A DNA stretch of 64,000 bases, from assembly GCF_020921035.1 (NCBI RefSeq), contig NC_063156.1, positions 21,996,283 through 22,060,282 of the forward strand, read 5' to 3'. The notes under the pieces were generated by a model. It had not been told where the DNA came from. It was given only the letters and a program-made list of their open reading frames with translations, and did no database searches. The stretch comes from Rhodamnia argentea (Eukaryota; Streptophyta; Magnoliopsida; Myrtales; Myrtaceae). Made by a program: the position numbers and the translations under genes. Positions 31,986 through 44,164 of the stretch are shown here, in pieces (position 1 is the first letter of the stretch; every line of letters starts with the position of its first letter).

Positions 31986-34263
31986 ATGGCGAGGAGGGTG
32001 GACAACAAGTGGGTGTCGACCATCGCGAGCATATGGATCCAGGCCAGCTGCGGCGCCTCCTACACCTTCGGCATCTACTCCTCCACCCTCAAGTCCTCCC
32101 AGTCCTACTCCCAATCCACCCTCGACACCGTCTCCGTCTTCAAGGACATCGGCGCTAACGCCGGCGTCATCTCCGGCCTCCTCTACTCCGCCGTCACCGA
32201 GAAGCGCGGCCGCTCCGGGCGGTCGGTGCTCTCTCCCGGGCCGTGGCTCGTCCTCCTCGCCGGGGCCGTGCAGTTCTTCGCCGGGTACTTCTTGATTTGG
32301 GCCTCCGTCGTCGGAGTGATAAACCGGCCGCCGGTCGCGGTGATGTGCCTGTTCATGTGGATGGCGGCTCACGCGCAGACTTTCTTTAACACCACCGATG
32401 TGGTCAGTGGCGTGCACAACTTCTCCGATTACAGTGGGACAATCGTCGGCATCATGAAGGTATGTGTGCGTGTGATTGTTGTGGACTGTTTTCAGAATTT
32501 CAATTTGTAGCTGGTGTTATTTGAAGAGAGAGAGAGAGAGAGAGAGAGCGTGTCCAAATCAGCCTTAAGAATTTTTCCATGTTGCCCGCTGATTGGTCTT
32601 CTTTTAGTGCTGGTTAGAATCCATAAACACCGCCCTGCCTTCTGAATCAACGTGGTGTAATTAGTCCATATGTATATTGGAGTGCCTCCACACGACATTG
32701 GAAGGATTGTTCCTGTGATATCTTGGTGAATCTGGGAAAGCATGTCTGAAGCGCCACGCATGTTCTTGGCAATGACATGCTTCATTCCCTCGCCTCCACA
32801 GACATGTCAAGATGAAGATAGGGTCCTGAATTGAAGTTTAAACTAAAGGAATCGGAGATTCTATTTCCAAGTTGATTTAGTGGTCGCAGTTGATCTGTTC
32901 TTGTATGTGACGACTGTTAATCTCTGTGCAAATCGTAGTGTGCTTATCATGAGGGAAGACAAATAAGCCTTGCTCTTTGATCCACTTAAGAATAGTCCTG
33001 AAAGGTGAAGTTCTGGGGAAGGTAGGGAAAATGCTTAAGAATCAATCTGATCATTAGGTCAATAGCGGGATTTCCTGTGCGAGTCTGCATAGTTTGTGCA
33101 TAAAAATGTGTTCTTGAGTGCTAATCTACCTTGTTCTGGTGCAGGGCTTTCTTGGTCTAAGTGGAGCTATACTGATCCAAGTGTACTACACAATGCTTAA
33201 GGACCAGCCGAGTGCCTTCATTCTGATGCTAGCAATTTTGCCGACAACCGTGTCGCTCGTGCTCATGCTTTTGGTACGAATCTACGACACGAACGCGATG
33301 GGAGACAAGAAGCATTTGAATAGCTTCTCTGCAGTGGCTTTGATCATTGCCGGTTATCTCATGATCTTAATAGTACTGGAGAACATATTTACCATGCCAT
33401 TATGGTCACGTATCCTGACGTTCATAGTTCTGCTATTTCTGCTTTTTTGGCCTCTCAAAACGGTACTCGTGGCAATGAGGGAGGAAAGGGAGGGATCGTC
33501 AGAGCCATCATCTTCTGAGCAGAGTCCATTGTTGGAAAATCCGCCGCAAGTAGTGCCCGAGAAAGTTTCTAAAGACATGAATCTTATCCAGGCGATGCGT
33601 ACTGGGGACTTCTGGCTGTTGTTCATAGCCATGGTGTGCGGGCTTGGCTCTGGATTAGCCACCATAAACAACATCAGCCAAATCGGAGAATCCCTTGGAT
33701 ACTCCACCGTCGAGATCAATACTTTGGTCTCTCTACTGAGCATATGGAACTTTCTAGGTCGCTTCGGAGCCGGATATGTTTCCGATGTCTTGCTCTACAA
33801 GAGAGGTTTCACGAGGCCATTCTTGATGGCTTTTACCCTGCTCGTCATGACAGCCGGTCACATAATCATTGCTTCCGGCTTCTCTGGAAATCTTTACGTG
33901 GGCTCAGTCCTTGTGGGCGTCTGCTACGGTTGCCAGTGGTCGTTGATGCCCACGATCACCTCGGAGATATTCGGCATCGGACACATGGGCACCATATTCA
34001 ACACCATAGCCATAGGTAGCCCTGTCGGATCATACATCCTGTCGGTGAGAGTGATTGGGTATATCTACGACGAGGAAGCGACGGGGGAGGACAACTCCTG
34101 TTACGGCACTCGTTGCTTCATGCTGTCGTTCTTCATACTGGCGTCCGTGGCCTTCTTCGGTTTCCTGGTCGATCTGGTGTTGTTCTTCCGCACGAGGAGT
34201 TTCTACAAGCTGGTTCTTCACAGGAGATCGCAGCACTCGCAGCTCACAGCAGCTGATGAGTGA
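31986..34263 (+). CDS. NFD4-like nodulin/MFS membrane transporter, gene 1
   Basis: Exons 31986-32459 and 33145-34263 (GT at 32460, AG at 33143-33144) give 530 residues. The N-terminal half has the nodulin-like domain (KWVSTIASIWIQASCGASYTFGIYS; SQSTLDTVSVFKDIG); the C-terminal half has MFS helices with WNFLGRFGAGYVSD and QWSLMPTITSEIFG. About a dozen membrane segments are visible. The family (NUCLEAR FUSION DEFECTIVE 4-like) is thought to transport small solutes; substrates are mostly unknown. The central loop (about residues 283-320) is short, Ser-rich and contains EQSPLL, which fits an acidic dileucine sorting signal. The start is the first ATG after the C/T-rich leader and aligns with gene 2. 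Confidence 0.9.
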
Positions 34264-34908
34264 ATTCCCCTGAATTAGTTTCTTCCTTTCCATGCCATTC
34301 CCTTGTTGTATTTTCATTCCGGACCAAGTAAATGTCTGTGCGCTACAGTATACCCTCATTTTTCTCGCGTTTTTCTTAGCGGGTGAGAGAGAGATCTGAT
34401 CATATTGCTTTCTACCTCGGCAAATTGTCAGCTTGAAATGCACCAATACAGAAGCAAAAGACAGTGAAATCTCCTGTGAGAGCAGAGTGTTTATCTAATT
34501 TTGAGCAGATGAATGTAAGATGCATAACCTGTTGGTTGGAATTTTGCCAAAGTACGAGTCTTTTTGAGTCGATCATCAATAGATGCGATCCAAATCGAGC
34601 TTTCAATTTGACGAAGCGCTGGTACTAGACATGTGCCATATTACTTGGTTTTAGTGTTCTTTGTCGTGTTGGAAATCATACCTCTCTGCTCTGTGCGGAG
34701 GTGGGAACTAGCCAGGTACGACCGAGGCCACGTTAAGGCCCAGGTGTCTCATAGCCGCCACGATCGTCATCAACGTCCCGCGAAGACGACGAGACAACAT
34801 CAATCACCGCCCAGAGTCGAATCCCACCCGACAACCCGTTACGACATCGCCAAACCTCGAGAAGACGGCGGCGAGGACCATCCCCGCCACCGCCAAAGCC
34901 CGGGAAAG

Positions 34909-37063
34909 ATGGAGACCCGCCAACGGCACGAGAAGAAGAAGCTGAGCAACAAGTGGGCGTCGACCGTGGCGAGCATCCTGATCCAGAGCACCAGCGGTAA
35001 CCTTTACACCTTCTCCGTCTACTCCCCCGCCCTCAAGTCCACCCAGGGCTACTCTCAGTCCACCCTCGACACCATCTCCGTCTTCAAGGACTTCGGCGCC
35101 AACTGCGGCGTCCTCTCCGGCCTCCTCTACTCCTACGCCAACGATCCCCGCCGCCGTGGCGGGCCGTGGGTGGTCCACCTCGCCGGGGCGGCCCAGAACC
35201 TGCTGGGCTACTCCTTGATGTGGGCATGCGTCGCCGGGATCTTGCCCCGGCCTCCCGTGGCGGCAGTGTGCCTGTTCATGCTGGTTGCGGCGCATGCGCA
35301 GAGCTTCTTCAACACCGCCAATGTCGTCACGGCAGTCCGGAACTTCCCTGATTATAGCGGCACTGCTGTTGGGATCATGAAGGTTATTGGTTGAGTGTGA
35401 ACATTTAACTTTGTGGATTGGTCATTGTTGTTTTGAATTTTACTTTCTTTTCACTTGTTTGAATGAAAGATTTTTACCTTGACCGATGTTCAAAGTTTGC
35501 TCTTTCGTTATGATTAATGATATACGAGGATTGGGGTTCTTGATGTTTTTCTTTTGGATGTCATCCCATAAATTGCATCATGTCGTCAGCTGGAACTGCA
35601 GTTTCTATTGATTCTTGATAAGCAAAAGTGGTGTTTGATCTTGATACGTGCGCAGCAGAAAGTTGACAAGCAGTTCTATTGAGTGCTTAAGAGGTATCTT
35701 ATGTAAGTAACCTGTGGAAATTGGACAAATCATCGAGAACAAGGTCGTCTATAATTTTGAGAGGTGCTCTGCTCTAATGTTTCTTCCTTTGCTCTGCCGC
35801 ATTTTATAGTTAATCACTTTGGTCGGATGGTTGTTGATTCCTTTCTTTTGTTAGGGTTTTATCGGTTTAAGTGGAGCTATACTGATCCAAATATATCAGA
35901 CAGTATTCAACAAGAACCCTGCTGCGTTTCTCCTGATGCTTGCCCTATTACCCACGATTAATGCTCTGCTCCTCATGTGGTTTGTAAGAATATACAATGC
36001 GAGCGCAGCGGAAGAGAAGAAACGCCTGAATGCTTTGTCCTTGGTTGCTCTCGTCATTGCAGCTTATCTCATGGTCGTTATAATATTGGAAAACATCTTC
36101 AAGTGGACGTTCTTGTTGCATCTTTCGGCGTTAGTTTTGCTGCTTCTGTTGCTCTTTTCGCCTGTTTATGTTGCTGCAAGAGCCCTGCAAGGAGAATTCA
36201 GGAATGCTGAACAGACGCAATCGACTGAAGGCGTGGATCAGAATAGCGATCTCGACCGGCTAGAGTGCTACGAGAAGACATACTATGGAGAAGAAGATCC
36301 GACTGGTTCTGATTATCAGATTTTGCCTGGTGACATTAATGAAGAAATCAGTAAACATGAAGACAACGACCAGCAGCTCGAACGAGACCTACATTTGTCG
36401 CAAGCTATGTGCACTGTGGACTTCTGGATATTATTTCTTGCCATGGCATGTGGCATGGGCTCGGGACTAGCCACGGTTAACAACATTGGCCAGATAGGAG
36501 GATCTCTGGGTTACACCAGCGAAGAAGTGAACAGTATGATCTCCTTGTGGAGCATATGGAACTTCCTTGGTCGTTTCGGGGCCGGATTTGTATCAGACTT
36601 CTTCTTACACACCAAAGGGTCGGGTCGGCCATTGTTCATGGCCATAACTCTAGCTGCTCTCAGCGTTGGTCATGCAGTCATTGGTTCTGGCCTGCCTGGT
36701 GCTTTGTATGTGGGTTCGGTTTTGGTGGGCGTGTGCTACGGCTCACAGTGGTCGCTGATGCCAACAATCGCATCCGAGATATTCGGCGTGAATCATATGG
36801 GCACCATATTCAATACCATCACCATGGCGAACCCTGTTGGATCGTATATCTTGTCCATTAGAGTGATTGGGTATATCTACGACAAAGAAGCATCAGGGAA
36901 AGGGCACAAATGTGAAGGAACAAAATGCTTCATGTTGTCTTTCTTCATTATGGCAGGCGCTACTCTTTTGGGTTCTCTTGCAGCATTGCTATTATTCTTC
37001 AGGACGAGATACTTTTACAGTCAGGTTATACTCCGACGCATACAGCATTCCTCGAGGTTGTAA
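34909..37063 (+). CDS. NFD4-like nodulin/MFS membrane transporter, gene 2
   Basis: Tandem paralogue of the gene ending at 34263. Exons 34909-35382 and 35855-37063 give 560 residues; exon 1 is exactly 474 bp in both genes and the intron falls after the same GIMK codon block. Nodulin-like and MFS motifs are intact (KWASTVASILIQSTSGNLYT; WNFLGRFGAGFVSD; QWSLMPTIASEIFG). The central cytosolic loop is about 30 residues longer than in gene 1, acidic, and lacks the EQSPLL motif, so localisation or regulation may differ. The frame is open upstream to 34633, but similarity to gene 1 begins just after the ATG at 34909, which I prefer as the start. Confidence 0.9.
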
Positions 37064-38053
37064 AATAGTAAGTTTATTGATGGGGTAGATTTCCTCCTGA
37101 AGGGATTTGCTCGAGTTTGATTGTGGCAGGTCTTTAAGGTGAGGGAGGCACCATATGTGGGATTAGTGAGAATAGTGACTTACTATCTTTCTGATGGAAG
37201 TTCGATTCTGGGTTCTTCAAGTGCATCAATTCCCCGAATTGACAAGATGCATGAATGTATTCAGATAAGCCATAAATACCAGAGAAGCTGATTCAAGCAA
37301 TGGGCGAAGAAGAGTCTGGTCGATCAGCCTAGTGAAAATTGCCCAGCCTCTGGACCTTGATGGTTGTCTTGAGTCCATAAACACAGACAACTGAGGCACA
37401 CTTCGGATGCCGGTGCACTTTTTCAAGGGAATTAGAGTGGGTATTGTTATCCTAGCAATGGAGTCCGACTTAGTACATGAGGAGTTTGGTTAGTGCGAGT
37501 GCCGGCCGACCGGCCATGCAAGTATCACATAAATACTGCTTGAGCCTAATCTTTCATTATGGCCTTGTTTCCTTTGTCATCTTTGGTGATCCTAATAATG
37601 GTAGTCTCCCTCTGGCATTTTGGGTTTTGGTTGGATGTTGTATAGAAACTCTTCTCTAGCTATTTTGGCTTGTTGTCTGTCATTTGTAGCTCTGTTTTTC
37701 AGTTTTGACTGGTCAAAAACCTGTTTGAAGTACTTGAATTCTCTTTCCAAGCGAAGCCATCTTGTTCCATATTCACTGGATAACATGATGGGGCCAAGTT
37801 CATAATGCCATAAAAAGGGTTTCTAGTAAACAGCATAAGCTTTCTAGAAAAAAAAAACCATAGACAAAAGGAAAAACATTTTATCTTCGATCCTCCTAAA
37901 CATGTCGCCTGGACAAAAACTTGTTTTCTCAAGAACATAGAAAAAGTCATTTGATCAATTACTACACAAGACCACAAATGACCATGGCTTTTTGCTGCTG
38001 GGTAATCAGTATTACCAGAAAGACATGCTGCAAATGCTGGAGCTCGTTCCCGA
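37064..38053. other. 3' regions between convergent genes
   Basis: Downstream sequence of NFD4-like gene 2 and, on the other strand, of the AAA-ATPase gene. The frames 37226-37426, 37592-37786 and 37699-38094 show no motifs. Confidence 0.55.
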
Positions 38054-39784
38054 TCAGTCTTTGGTCCGAACAGCGTCTTCCTCGGCAGCCCCATCTTTTG
38101 ATTCAGCAGCTCTTTTCACGCCTTCCTTGGCAGCCTCGTCTCTGGATTCGTTGCTTCTCTTTGCGGCGGCGGCGGCGGCAGTGGCTGCGGTGGCTGCGGT
38201 GGCTGCGGCGGCGGCAGCAGCTTCCTTTGCTTCCTCGAGGGCCTGAATCAACCTCGAAAGACATATCTCGGCATCATCAGTTGGGGATTTGGGCATGAGG
38301 TTCTCAGCAACATCAGCAGGAGTGACGTTCACTTCGCTCATCAAGCGGCGGACCATGTCGAACATCGGATGCGTTTCGAGACTGAGGTAATTCTTAGCCA
38401 GCACTTTGAACCCCTCGAAGCAGCAATACGAAAGCTCGATGTGCTTGTCCATCCTACCCCTCCTTATGAGCGCAGGATCCAACTTCTCCACATAATTGGT
38501 GGTGAAGACAATGAGCCTCTCTCCTCCACAAGCAGACCACAACCCATCAATGAAGTTCAAGAGCCCTGAAAGAGTGACCTTACTGGTGGTATCTTCATAC
38601 GGGTCTCTCCTGGGAATATCCTTGTTGAGCTTGTCCATGCTCTCGTCCTCCAACGGCAGCTTCTCACCCTTCTTCTTCCTCTGCCCCGTGAGGTCCAGAG
38701 AGCAGTCGATGTCCTCGATCACGATGATCGATTTGCTTGTCGTCTCGATCAACAGCTTCCGGAGGTCGGTGTTGTCCTTGACCGCCGTGAGCTCGAGGTC
38801 GTACACGTCGTAGTGGAGGAAATTGGCCATGGCGGCGATCATGGTGGACTTGCCCGTGCCGGGAGGTCCATAGAGGAGGTAACCCCTCTTCCAAGCCTTC
38901 CCAATCCTGGCATAAAAATCCTTGCTTTTGCTGAAAGTCACCAAGTCCTCCATGATCTCCCTCTTCTTCTCGGGCTCCATGGCCATGGTGTCGAACGTGG
39001 CCGGGTGCTCGAAAGCGATGTGGCTCCACATTGTGGACTTCATGGACAGCCATTTGAAACCCGGCGAGTTCGTGAACAGCTTCCTCTGCCTGTTTCTTGA
39101 TCTTATCTCCTTCCCTTCTTTGATCACATGCTTCAGGTAGGACTCGGCGATGACCTCCCTATGCTTCTTATGGAATGTCAGCCGGTAAAACCTCTTCTCC
39201 TGCTCCGGATAGTAAGTCATGGACCGCGGCGGCGGCGGCGACGTCATCTTGCTGGAGGCCCACCAGACCTTGATCCCCATGTACTTGTCGGTGACCCTCT
39301 CGGACTCCTCCATGGTCAGGACCAGGTTGTTGCTGTCCTTGCCCATCTCGGCCTTGAGCCGCTTGGCGCTCTTGGAGGTGTTCTTGCTCAGGTAGGCCTC
39401 CACGGCGGCGTAGGCCTCGCTCCGCCGGAGCCGGTCGCTGCTGTACTCGTGGATGGAGATCTTGATGTACGGGTAGAAGCAGGAGGTGAGCCGGCCGGTG
39501 TACTTCTCGAAGTAGCGGCGGAGCTCGTAGGGGCAGTACTGCCGGATCATGGCCCAGATGAACATGAAGCTGGCGAGGGCCGAGCCCATGGTCGCCCACA
39601 TTTCCATCATCATCGGCGGCATCATCATCGCCATCAACATCCTCATGGTCGTCGTCGTCGGCCTCGGTAGCCTCCCTCTGTGCCAGCTGCTCCTTCCGAG
39701 AGACGATGGGTCTTGTGGGTCGGTCTGGTTCTCGTTCTCGTTCTCGTTCTCTAGGGTGAGGTTGGGCATGGGAGCAGTGGTCAT
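38054..39784 (-). CDS. BCS1-type AAA-ATPase (AATP1/ASD family), intronless
   Basis: A 576-residue single-exon protein. After a variable N-terminus rich in Glu-Asn and Met comes a hydrophobic segment (WATMGSALASFMFIWAMI, about residues 63-80), then the plant AAA-ATPase-associated N-terminal domain, then the AAA core: Walker A GPPGTGKST (about 304-312), Walker B IIVIEDIDCSLD (about 350-361), and a sensor/second region with RIVFTTN-like (LIVFTTNYVEKLDPALIRRGRMD). All catalytic residues look intact. These membrane-anchored ATPases sit in the ER, mitochondria or plasma-membrane fringe and respond to stress, senescence or seed development. The C-terminal tail has a long Ala/Thr repeat from GC-rich trinucleotides. 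Family members often start near the hydrophobic segment, so one of the downstream ATGs could be the true start. Confidence 0.9.
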   Translation of the reverse strand: MTTAPMPNLTLENENENENQTDPQDPSSLGRSSWHRGRLPRPTTTTMRMLMAMMMPPMMMEMWATMGSALASFMFIWAMIRQYCPYELRRYFEKYTGRLTSCFYPYIKISIHEYSSDRLRRSEAYAAVEAYLSKNTSKSAKRLKAEMGKDSNNLVLTMEESERVTDKYMGIKVWWASSKMTSPPPPRSMTYYPEQEKRFYRLTFHKKHREVIAESYLKHVIKEGKEIRSRNRQRKLFTNSPGFKWLSMKSTMWSHIAFEHPATFDTMAMEPEKKREIMEDLVTFSKSKDFYARIGKAWKRGYLLYGPPGTGKSTMIAAMANFLHYDVYDLELTAVKDNTDLRKLLIETTSKSIIVIEDIDCSLDLTGQRKKKGEKLPLEDESMDKLNKDIPRRDPYEDTTSKVTLSGLLNFIDGLWSACGGERLIVFTTNYVEKLDPALIRRGRMDKHIELSYCCFEGFKVLAKNYLSLETHPMFDMVRRLMSEVNVTPADVAENLMPKSPTDDAEICLSRLIQALEEAKEAAAAAAATAATAATAAAAAAKRSNESRDEAAKEGVKRAAESKDGAAEEDAVRTKD

Positions 39785-39977
39785 GGACTTCTTTTCTCTT
39801 TTGGGTTTTCTCTCTCTAGGGAGTAGGAAGCAGCAGGGGAAGAAGAAGAAGGTGGCTTTTCATGGTGTGTCTCACTTTCCCCTGTGTAAAGTTAGGGAAA
39901 GGAAAAAGAAAGGAGACTAGATTGGAGACTAGATTAGAGACTAGAGAGAGTAGGTGGACAATGAGGAAAAGGCCCCG

Positions 39978-39984
39978 TATTTAT
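39978..39984 (-). promoter_or_regulatory. Possible TATA box of the AAA-ATPase gene
   Basis: The minus strand reads ATAAATA about 195 bp upstream of the first ATG, followed by GA-rich leader sequence. Confidence 0.4.
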
Positions 39985-40724
39985 CACCATTGCATCAACT
40001 GAGAAGACATGGAATTTTGCAATAATTACAGATATTGTGATTACTACCCCTTTTTTTTTTTTTTTTTTTTGGCCTTTTTGCTTTTGCTGATGTTATATAC
40101 TACATGTAAATTTTACAGAAGGCAACTTCATAGCCATTTCTTTCTTTTTTTCGCATAATTTTCTCCGCTGCGGTTACGGACTTCAAAAGCGACATCGTAA
40201 TTTCCCCGGAGTATTTCGCTACGCTACTCGTACGTATAAATTGAACCATGATTCGTAATAATATTCGGATACGCGCGGGCACAAAAAAAATAATTTTACA
40301 TTATTATATGGGGATTAGTGGGATACTTGGTTTTTTTTTTTTTTTAATTCACTTGGGATGGAGATCCACATCATCAAAAGAATAATTCAACATTGTTAAT
40401 CTAAAATTTTATAGTAATGAGTTGGCACTGACAAAGATACGTGCGGATATCCTTGTGTGCTTTCCTTTCTCTTCCGGTAAAGAAACAAACTTTGTGGGAA
40501 TCAGCAACATCAATTTAATAAATAAATAAATAAAGAGAAAGGAAACAATTTGGGGATTTGTCATGTTACATTTTTTTTTTGTTCTTGTTAGAATTTGGGT
40601 CTATTCCAAATGTAACATTCATTACCTTTGCTTTTTTTCCTCCCTTGGTATCATGAGCAAAGCCCTCCCAATGTTGGGTGCTTAGTATGATTTTTTTTAG
40701 TAATTTGTGAAATGAAGTTGTTAC
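39985..40724. other. Upstream intergenic of the AAA-ATPase gene
   Basis: T-rich runs at 40051-40070 and 40330-40345; no gene recognised. Confidence 0.5.
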
Positions 40725-41350
40725 AAACTTCTTTTTAATCTGTTACCCGCCTCGGGCGAAGATTCCTTGAAAATTGTTCGTCTTTCATCTCCGACTTGTT
40801 TTTACATCCATTATTAGCACGGAATATCGGCCGGACAAAAAAGGGGCAAAAAAAAAAGTAAATTTGACTGAGGGAAGTTGCAACCCGACACGAGCAATTC
40901 GCCGGAGAAGTTGCATTTCATTTCGAGAGTTACTTGTGGATTCTCATCGGTAGTTAAATAATGGCAAAAAAGATTTGATTATCATACGAAAGCGTATTAT
41001 AAGAGATCATTATAAAATCAATTATGAGCTAAAATTAACTTTTTTGTGCACATTATTTAGAAAGCATTACGCGTTGATGCAAATATGGATTTTGGTTATT
41101 CACGGTCTGTACGTGTATAAGTCCCTCATACAATACTTTCTACACTAATTGGACGGAGATCATGGAAAAATAGTATCGGAAGCAAAGTTTCTCGAAAAGG
41201 TGGCACTTTAATGACTTGTGGTGCATTAACGTGATATCATTAATCATAATTGGATTTTTGTCACTCGTAATATTTCATATCATGCTCTACCTTTGCTATG
41301 ATAATCATCCCATCGTCGCCCAATTTTATTGATTTGGCGGAAAATTTTAA
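40725..41350 (+). repeat. Diverged direct duplication, copy 1 (partner 45670-46320)
   Basis: About 620 bp that aligns end to end with 45670-46320: 'taatc.gttac.cgcctcg', 'ttaaataa.ggcaaaa.aagat', 'ataatcaattatgag' -like, 'cgtataagtccctc.tacaatactttctac' and 'gtggtgcattaacgtgatatca' occur in the same order. No open frame is conserved between the copies, so it is non-coding or decayed. Confidence 0.75.
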
Positions 41351-42270
41351 ATAAGGGCATAAAGTACTCTCATTTTTTTAAATAAGAGACTCGACGAGAT
41401 ATTATTTCAAATGAGGGCATGAAGTGATTATATCGGTCTCAAAGACAGGCTTGACCTTCAAGCTAGACAAAAACATTTTTTTTATTTTTTCTTTCCTTTT
41501 TGTCGAAGGCCAACCACTAGTGATGCCTGGGGAGAGCAGGGTTAGGGTTGTTGTAATGACTTAGGAACTATATCTCGTTATTCTACCTCTGTTAATTCAT
41601 TTATTATTTTATGCCAATCTTTATTCTCTATTTGCAGAAACATTAATAGCCAACCTAATTTAACGGACATAGTAACTTTTAAGATATTTATGAACATACT
41701 TAGTTTTACACATTTGCCTCAAGTATATTTTACAATATACACTAATCTCCCTTGCTATGTACAATCAAAATTTGAAAGGTTATCATTGACTATGGCTACT
41801 CTGCTCCTCCATACTCTTATTAAACTATTAGGACCTCTTCCCCATCTTGACTTGGGTACTCTCCAAAGGCGTCACTCCATCTTGAAAATTTGACGGTCCA
41901 TTGAAATTGCGCAGAGGACCCATGAGCATTCTTCCACCTACTTTTCGATACCAGTTTCTATATTCATGACTTCTTAGTGGGAATATTCCATGTGAGTCAG
42001 CAATCCAAATAGCGGGGATGCGGCGACGCCAACTCAATTCCCTAAAAAATAAAGGATAAGTGAACAGTCCAAGAAATGAAATTACTAGGCCTAAAACAGA
42101 AATGTCGACTTAAGACTCAACAAAGTCATCCTGTGATGCAATGTAAAAATGAGCGTGAATTCTTCATTTGCAAGTCATCAAATGCATGGAGTCCACCACG
42201 TAACTTTTGTTCAAATGCCATGAATCACATCAATTCATTCAATTCACGTCAAACGGCTACTCCTGGTTTG
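41351..42270. other. Intergenic, no gene recognised
   Basis: Contains a piece related to 30130-30240 ('aaataagggcataaagt', 'aaatgagggcatgaagtg' near 41350-41430). The frames 41690-41893 and 41828-42037 carry no motif I know. Confidence 0.45.
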
Positions 42271-42275
42271 TCAAT

Positions 42276-42370
42276 TTGTGCCTATCCGGACCATAAACAT
42301 TTGCCAATCCATACCATAAGTATTTGCCAATCCATGCCATAAACATTTGCCAATCCGGGCCATAGTTAGT
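42276..42370 (+). repeat. Short tandem repeat, about 24-bp unit
   Basis: Four units built on 'ccataaacatttgccaatcc', with variants (ccatacc, ccatgcc, ccgggcc). A looser unit appears again around 42495-42545. Confidence 0.75.
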
Positions 42371-42795
42371 AGGTCAAATCCTGGGAACGCTCGCTCGTGG
42401 GTTCAATGTTACATAACGATATACGTTTCCCATAATCACCTTTATGAAAATGACGGCTTAATATATCCACAAAACAAACCCTTGAGGCTTTAAGGGAACA
42501 ATTGCATATCCAAGCCATCAATAATTGCTATCCGGGCTATGCGCCGATCTTTGGATGATTTGCCCAAATACATTCTTGCAGGCACGTGATTCAAATCATT
42601 TTAATACAAGAAAATATCGTCATGGCTTAATGCAATAACACATGTATTGTACACAAAATGCACATAATTCATGTCAATCTAATGTAATACTTCCTTTAAG
42701 TAACAAACGAACGTTACCGCGTTAGATCTAGTAGTCTCATTTACCTGTTATCCTAGTAAAGGTGTTCTATCTTACGACATGCAAGATAACAAGGT

Positions 42796-42879
42796 GAGAA
42801 GACAGCACCGTATGGTGCGTCGGTGAGGCGGCGTGAGGCAATAGCGGTGGCTTGAGGCAACAGCGGCATGAGGTGGCGG

Positions 42880-42915
<36 letters not shown>

Positions 42916-42960
42916 TGAGAGAGAGTGAGAGAGAGATTGGTGTGAGAGAGAGTGAGGGAG
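42796..42960. repeat. GA-rich and gcggcatgaggca-like simple repeats
   Basis: Short 'gtgaggc'/'gcaatagcggtggc' repeats lead into a (GA)n tract at 42880-42910. No gene. Confidence 0.6.
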
Positions 42961-43039
42961 TCGATGGATGTCGGAAATAAGGAAACCGTACCCCTATTTA
43001 TAGTAGTTTTTTAGCTTCTCTCACGAGTTACTTCACATG

Positions 43040-43240
43040 TGAACTTATTTATATCATCTTGACTTTGTCAATCTTATTAATGTGAACTCATTTATGTTTA
43101 TGTTTTATTAACTTTGTCAATCCTATTGGTGTGAACTCATTTATGTTTTCTTGACTTTCTTGATCCTATAGTGTGAACTCATTTATAGTTTGACTTTGAT
43201 AGTGTGAACTCATTTATGTTTTCTTGACTTTGTTAATAAA
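43040..43240 (+). repeat. Imperfect tandem repeat, about 45-55 bp unit
   Basis: 'gtgaactcatttat' occurs five times between 43036 and 43215, each time followed by 'tttgacttt'-like sequence, with spacing of roughly 35-55 bp. Confidence 0.7.
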
Positions 43241-44164
43241 AGCGATGTTGATCTCATCTTATTTATGAAAATGACTTTATTCGTATCCTTACCATATGCT
43301 TGAAAATGGTATTTCTATTTATCATTTACCTCTTGACTTTGTATTGACTTATTGAAAATGATATTTTTACACTTGCTGATTTCAGAACAAGAGAAGTAGA
43401 GTATCACAGTAATGGGACCGGGCGACGGTGGCAGTGATGTGGGAGCGGTTGCCCCGCACCTCGCAAGCCGGCAGGTACACCTCGGTCCATTTGTGAGCTG
43501 GCCTGACACGAGCCGACCAAGCATTGTCCATGTTGGTTGCCGGTCGGGCGCACCTCGCTCCCGATTCTTCACCGTTCATTGTCCGTCATTCGTCGATTAA
43601 TCCGTCATCTTGCTCGTTCTGTATTTCTTGTTATTTGTTTTTAATATTTTCGTTCATTTTATTAAAGAAGGCTTTTAAGTCAATGGAAACTATTATAAAG
43701 ACTTTCTAAGTCAACTCATTAATAAACCTCATTTCCAAGCTCTGAAAACGACATTGATTTCATCTTATCAATAATTACTTCAAAGTGACATTAATCATAT
43801 CCTTGTTAATAACTTGAAAGCCACGGTGATCTTATCTTAACATTAATTACTTGAAAATGATATTGATCTTATCCGTTAGCAAATTGGCTTGCATTTGACT
43901 TATATGTTCTTAATTGACTTGACATTAACTTATATATTAATTCAAGAAATATTCTTGGGTCATATTTTTTAATATGAAATTTTCGGGAAAACTTCTTAAA
44001 TAAGTCAAATAATAGTTTCCTTGAGAAGCTTCAAAATAGCTTCCTAGATAATTTACTAGATGACTTTCTCGAGAAGCTACGAGATAGCTTCCTCCGGAAG
44101 TTTTTTAAAGAACGAGTCAAGAAAAATTCTTTTATTTTCTAATTATTTCTAATGTGAAAAATTT
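43241..44164. other. Intergenic, no gene recognised
   Basis: A GC-richer block at 43405-43600 is open in several frames but has no recognisable motif. 43740-43880 has loose repeats of 'gacattgat..catctta'. Confidence 0.4.

Noticed and set aside
34633..34908. 92-residue N-terminal extension of NFD4-like gene 2
   Set aside because: The frame is open but the sequence is low in hydrophobic domain features, has no counterpart in gene 1, and similarity starts just after the ATG at 34909.
38664..39053. Alternative minus-strand frame within the AAA-ATPase gene
   Set aside because: His/Gly/Arg-rich shadow of a GC-rich coding exon.
42276..42370. CRISPR-like array
   Set aside because: Units are directly adjacent variants of one 24-mer without unique spacers, and the genome is eukaryotic.
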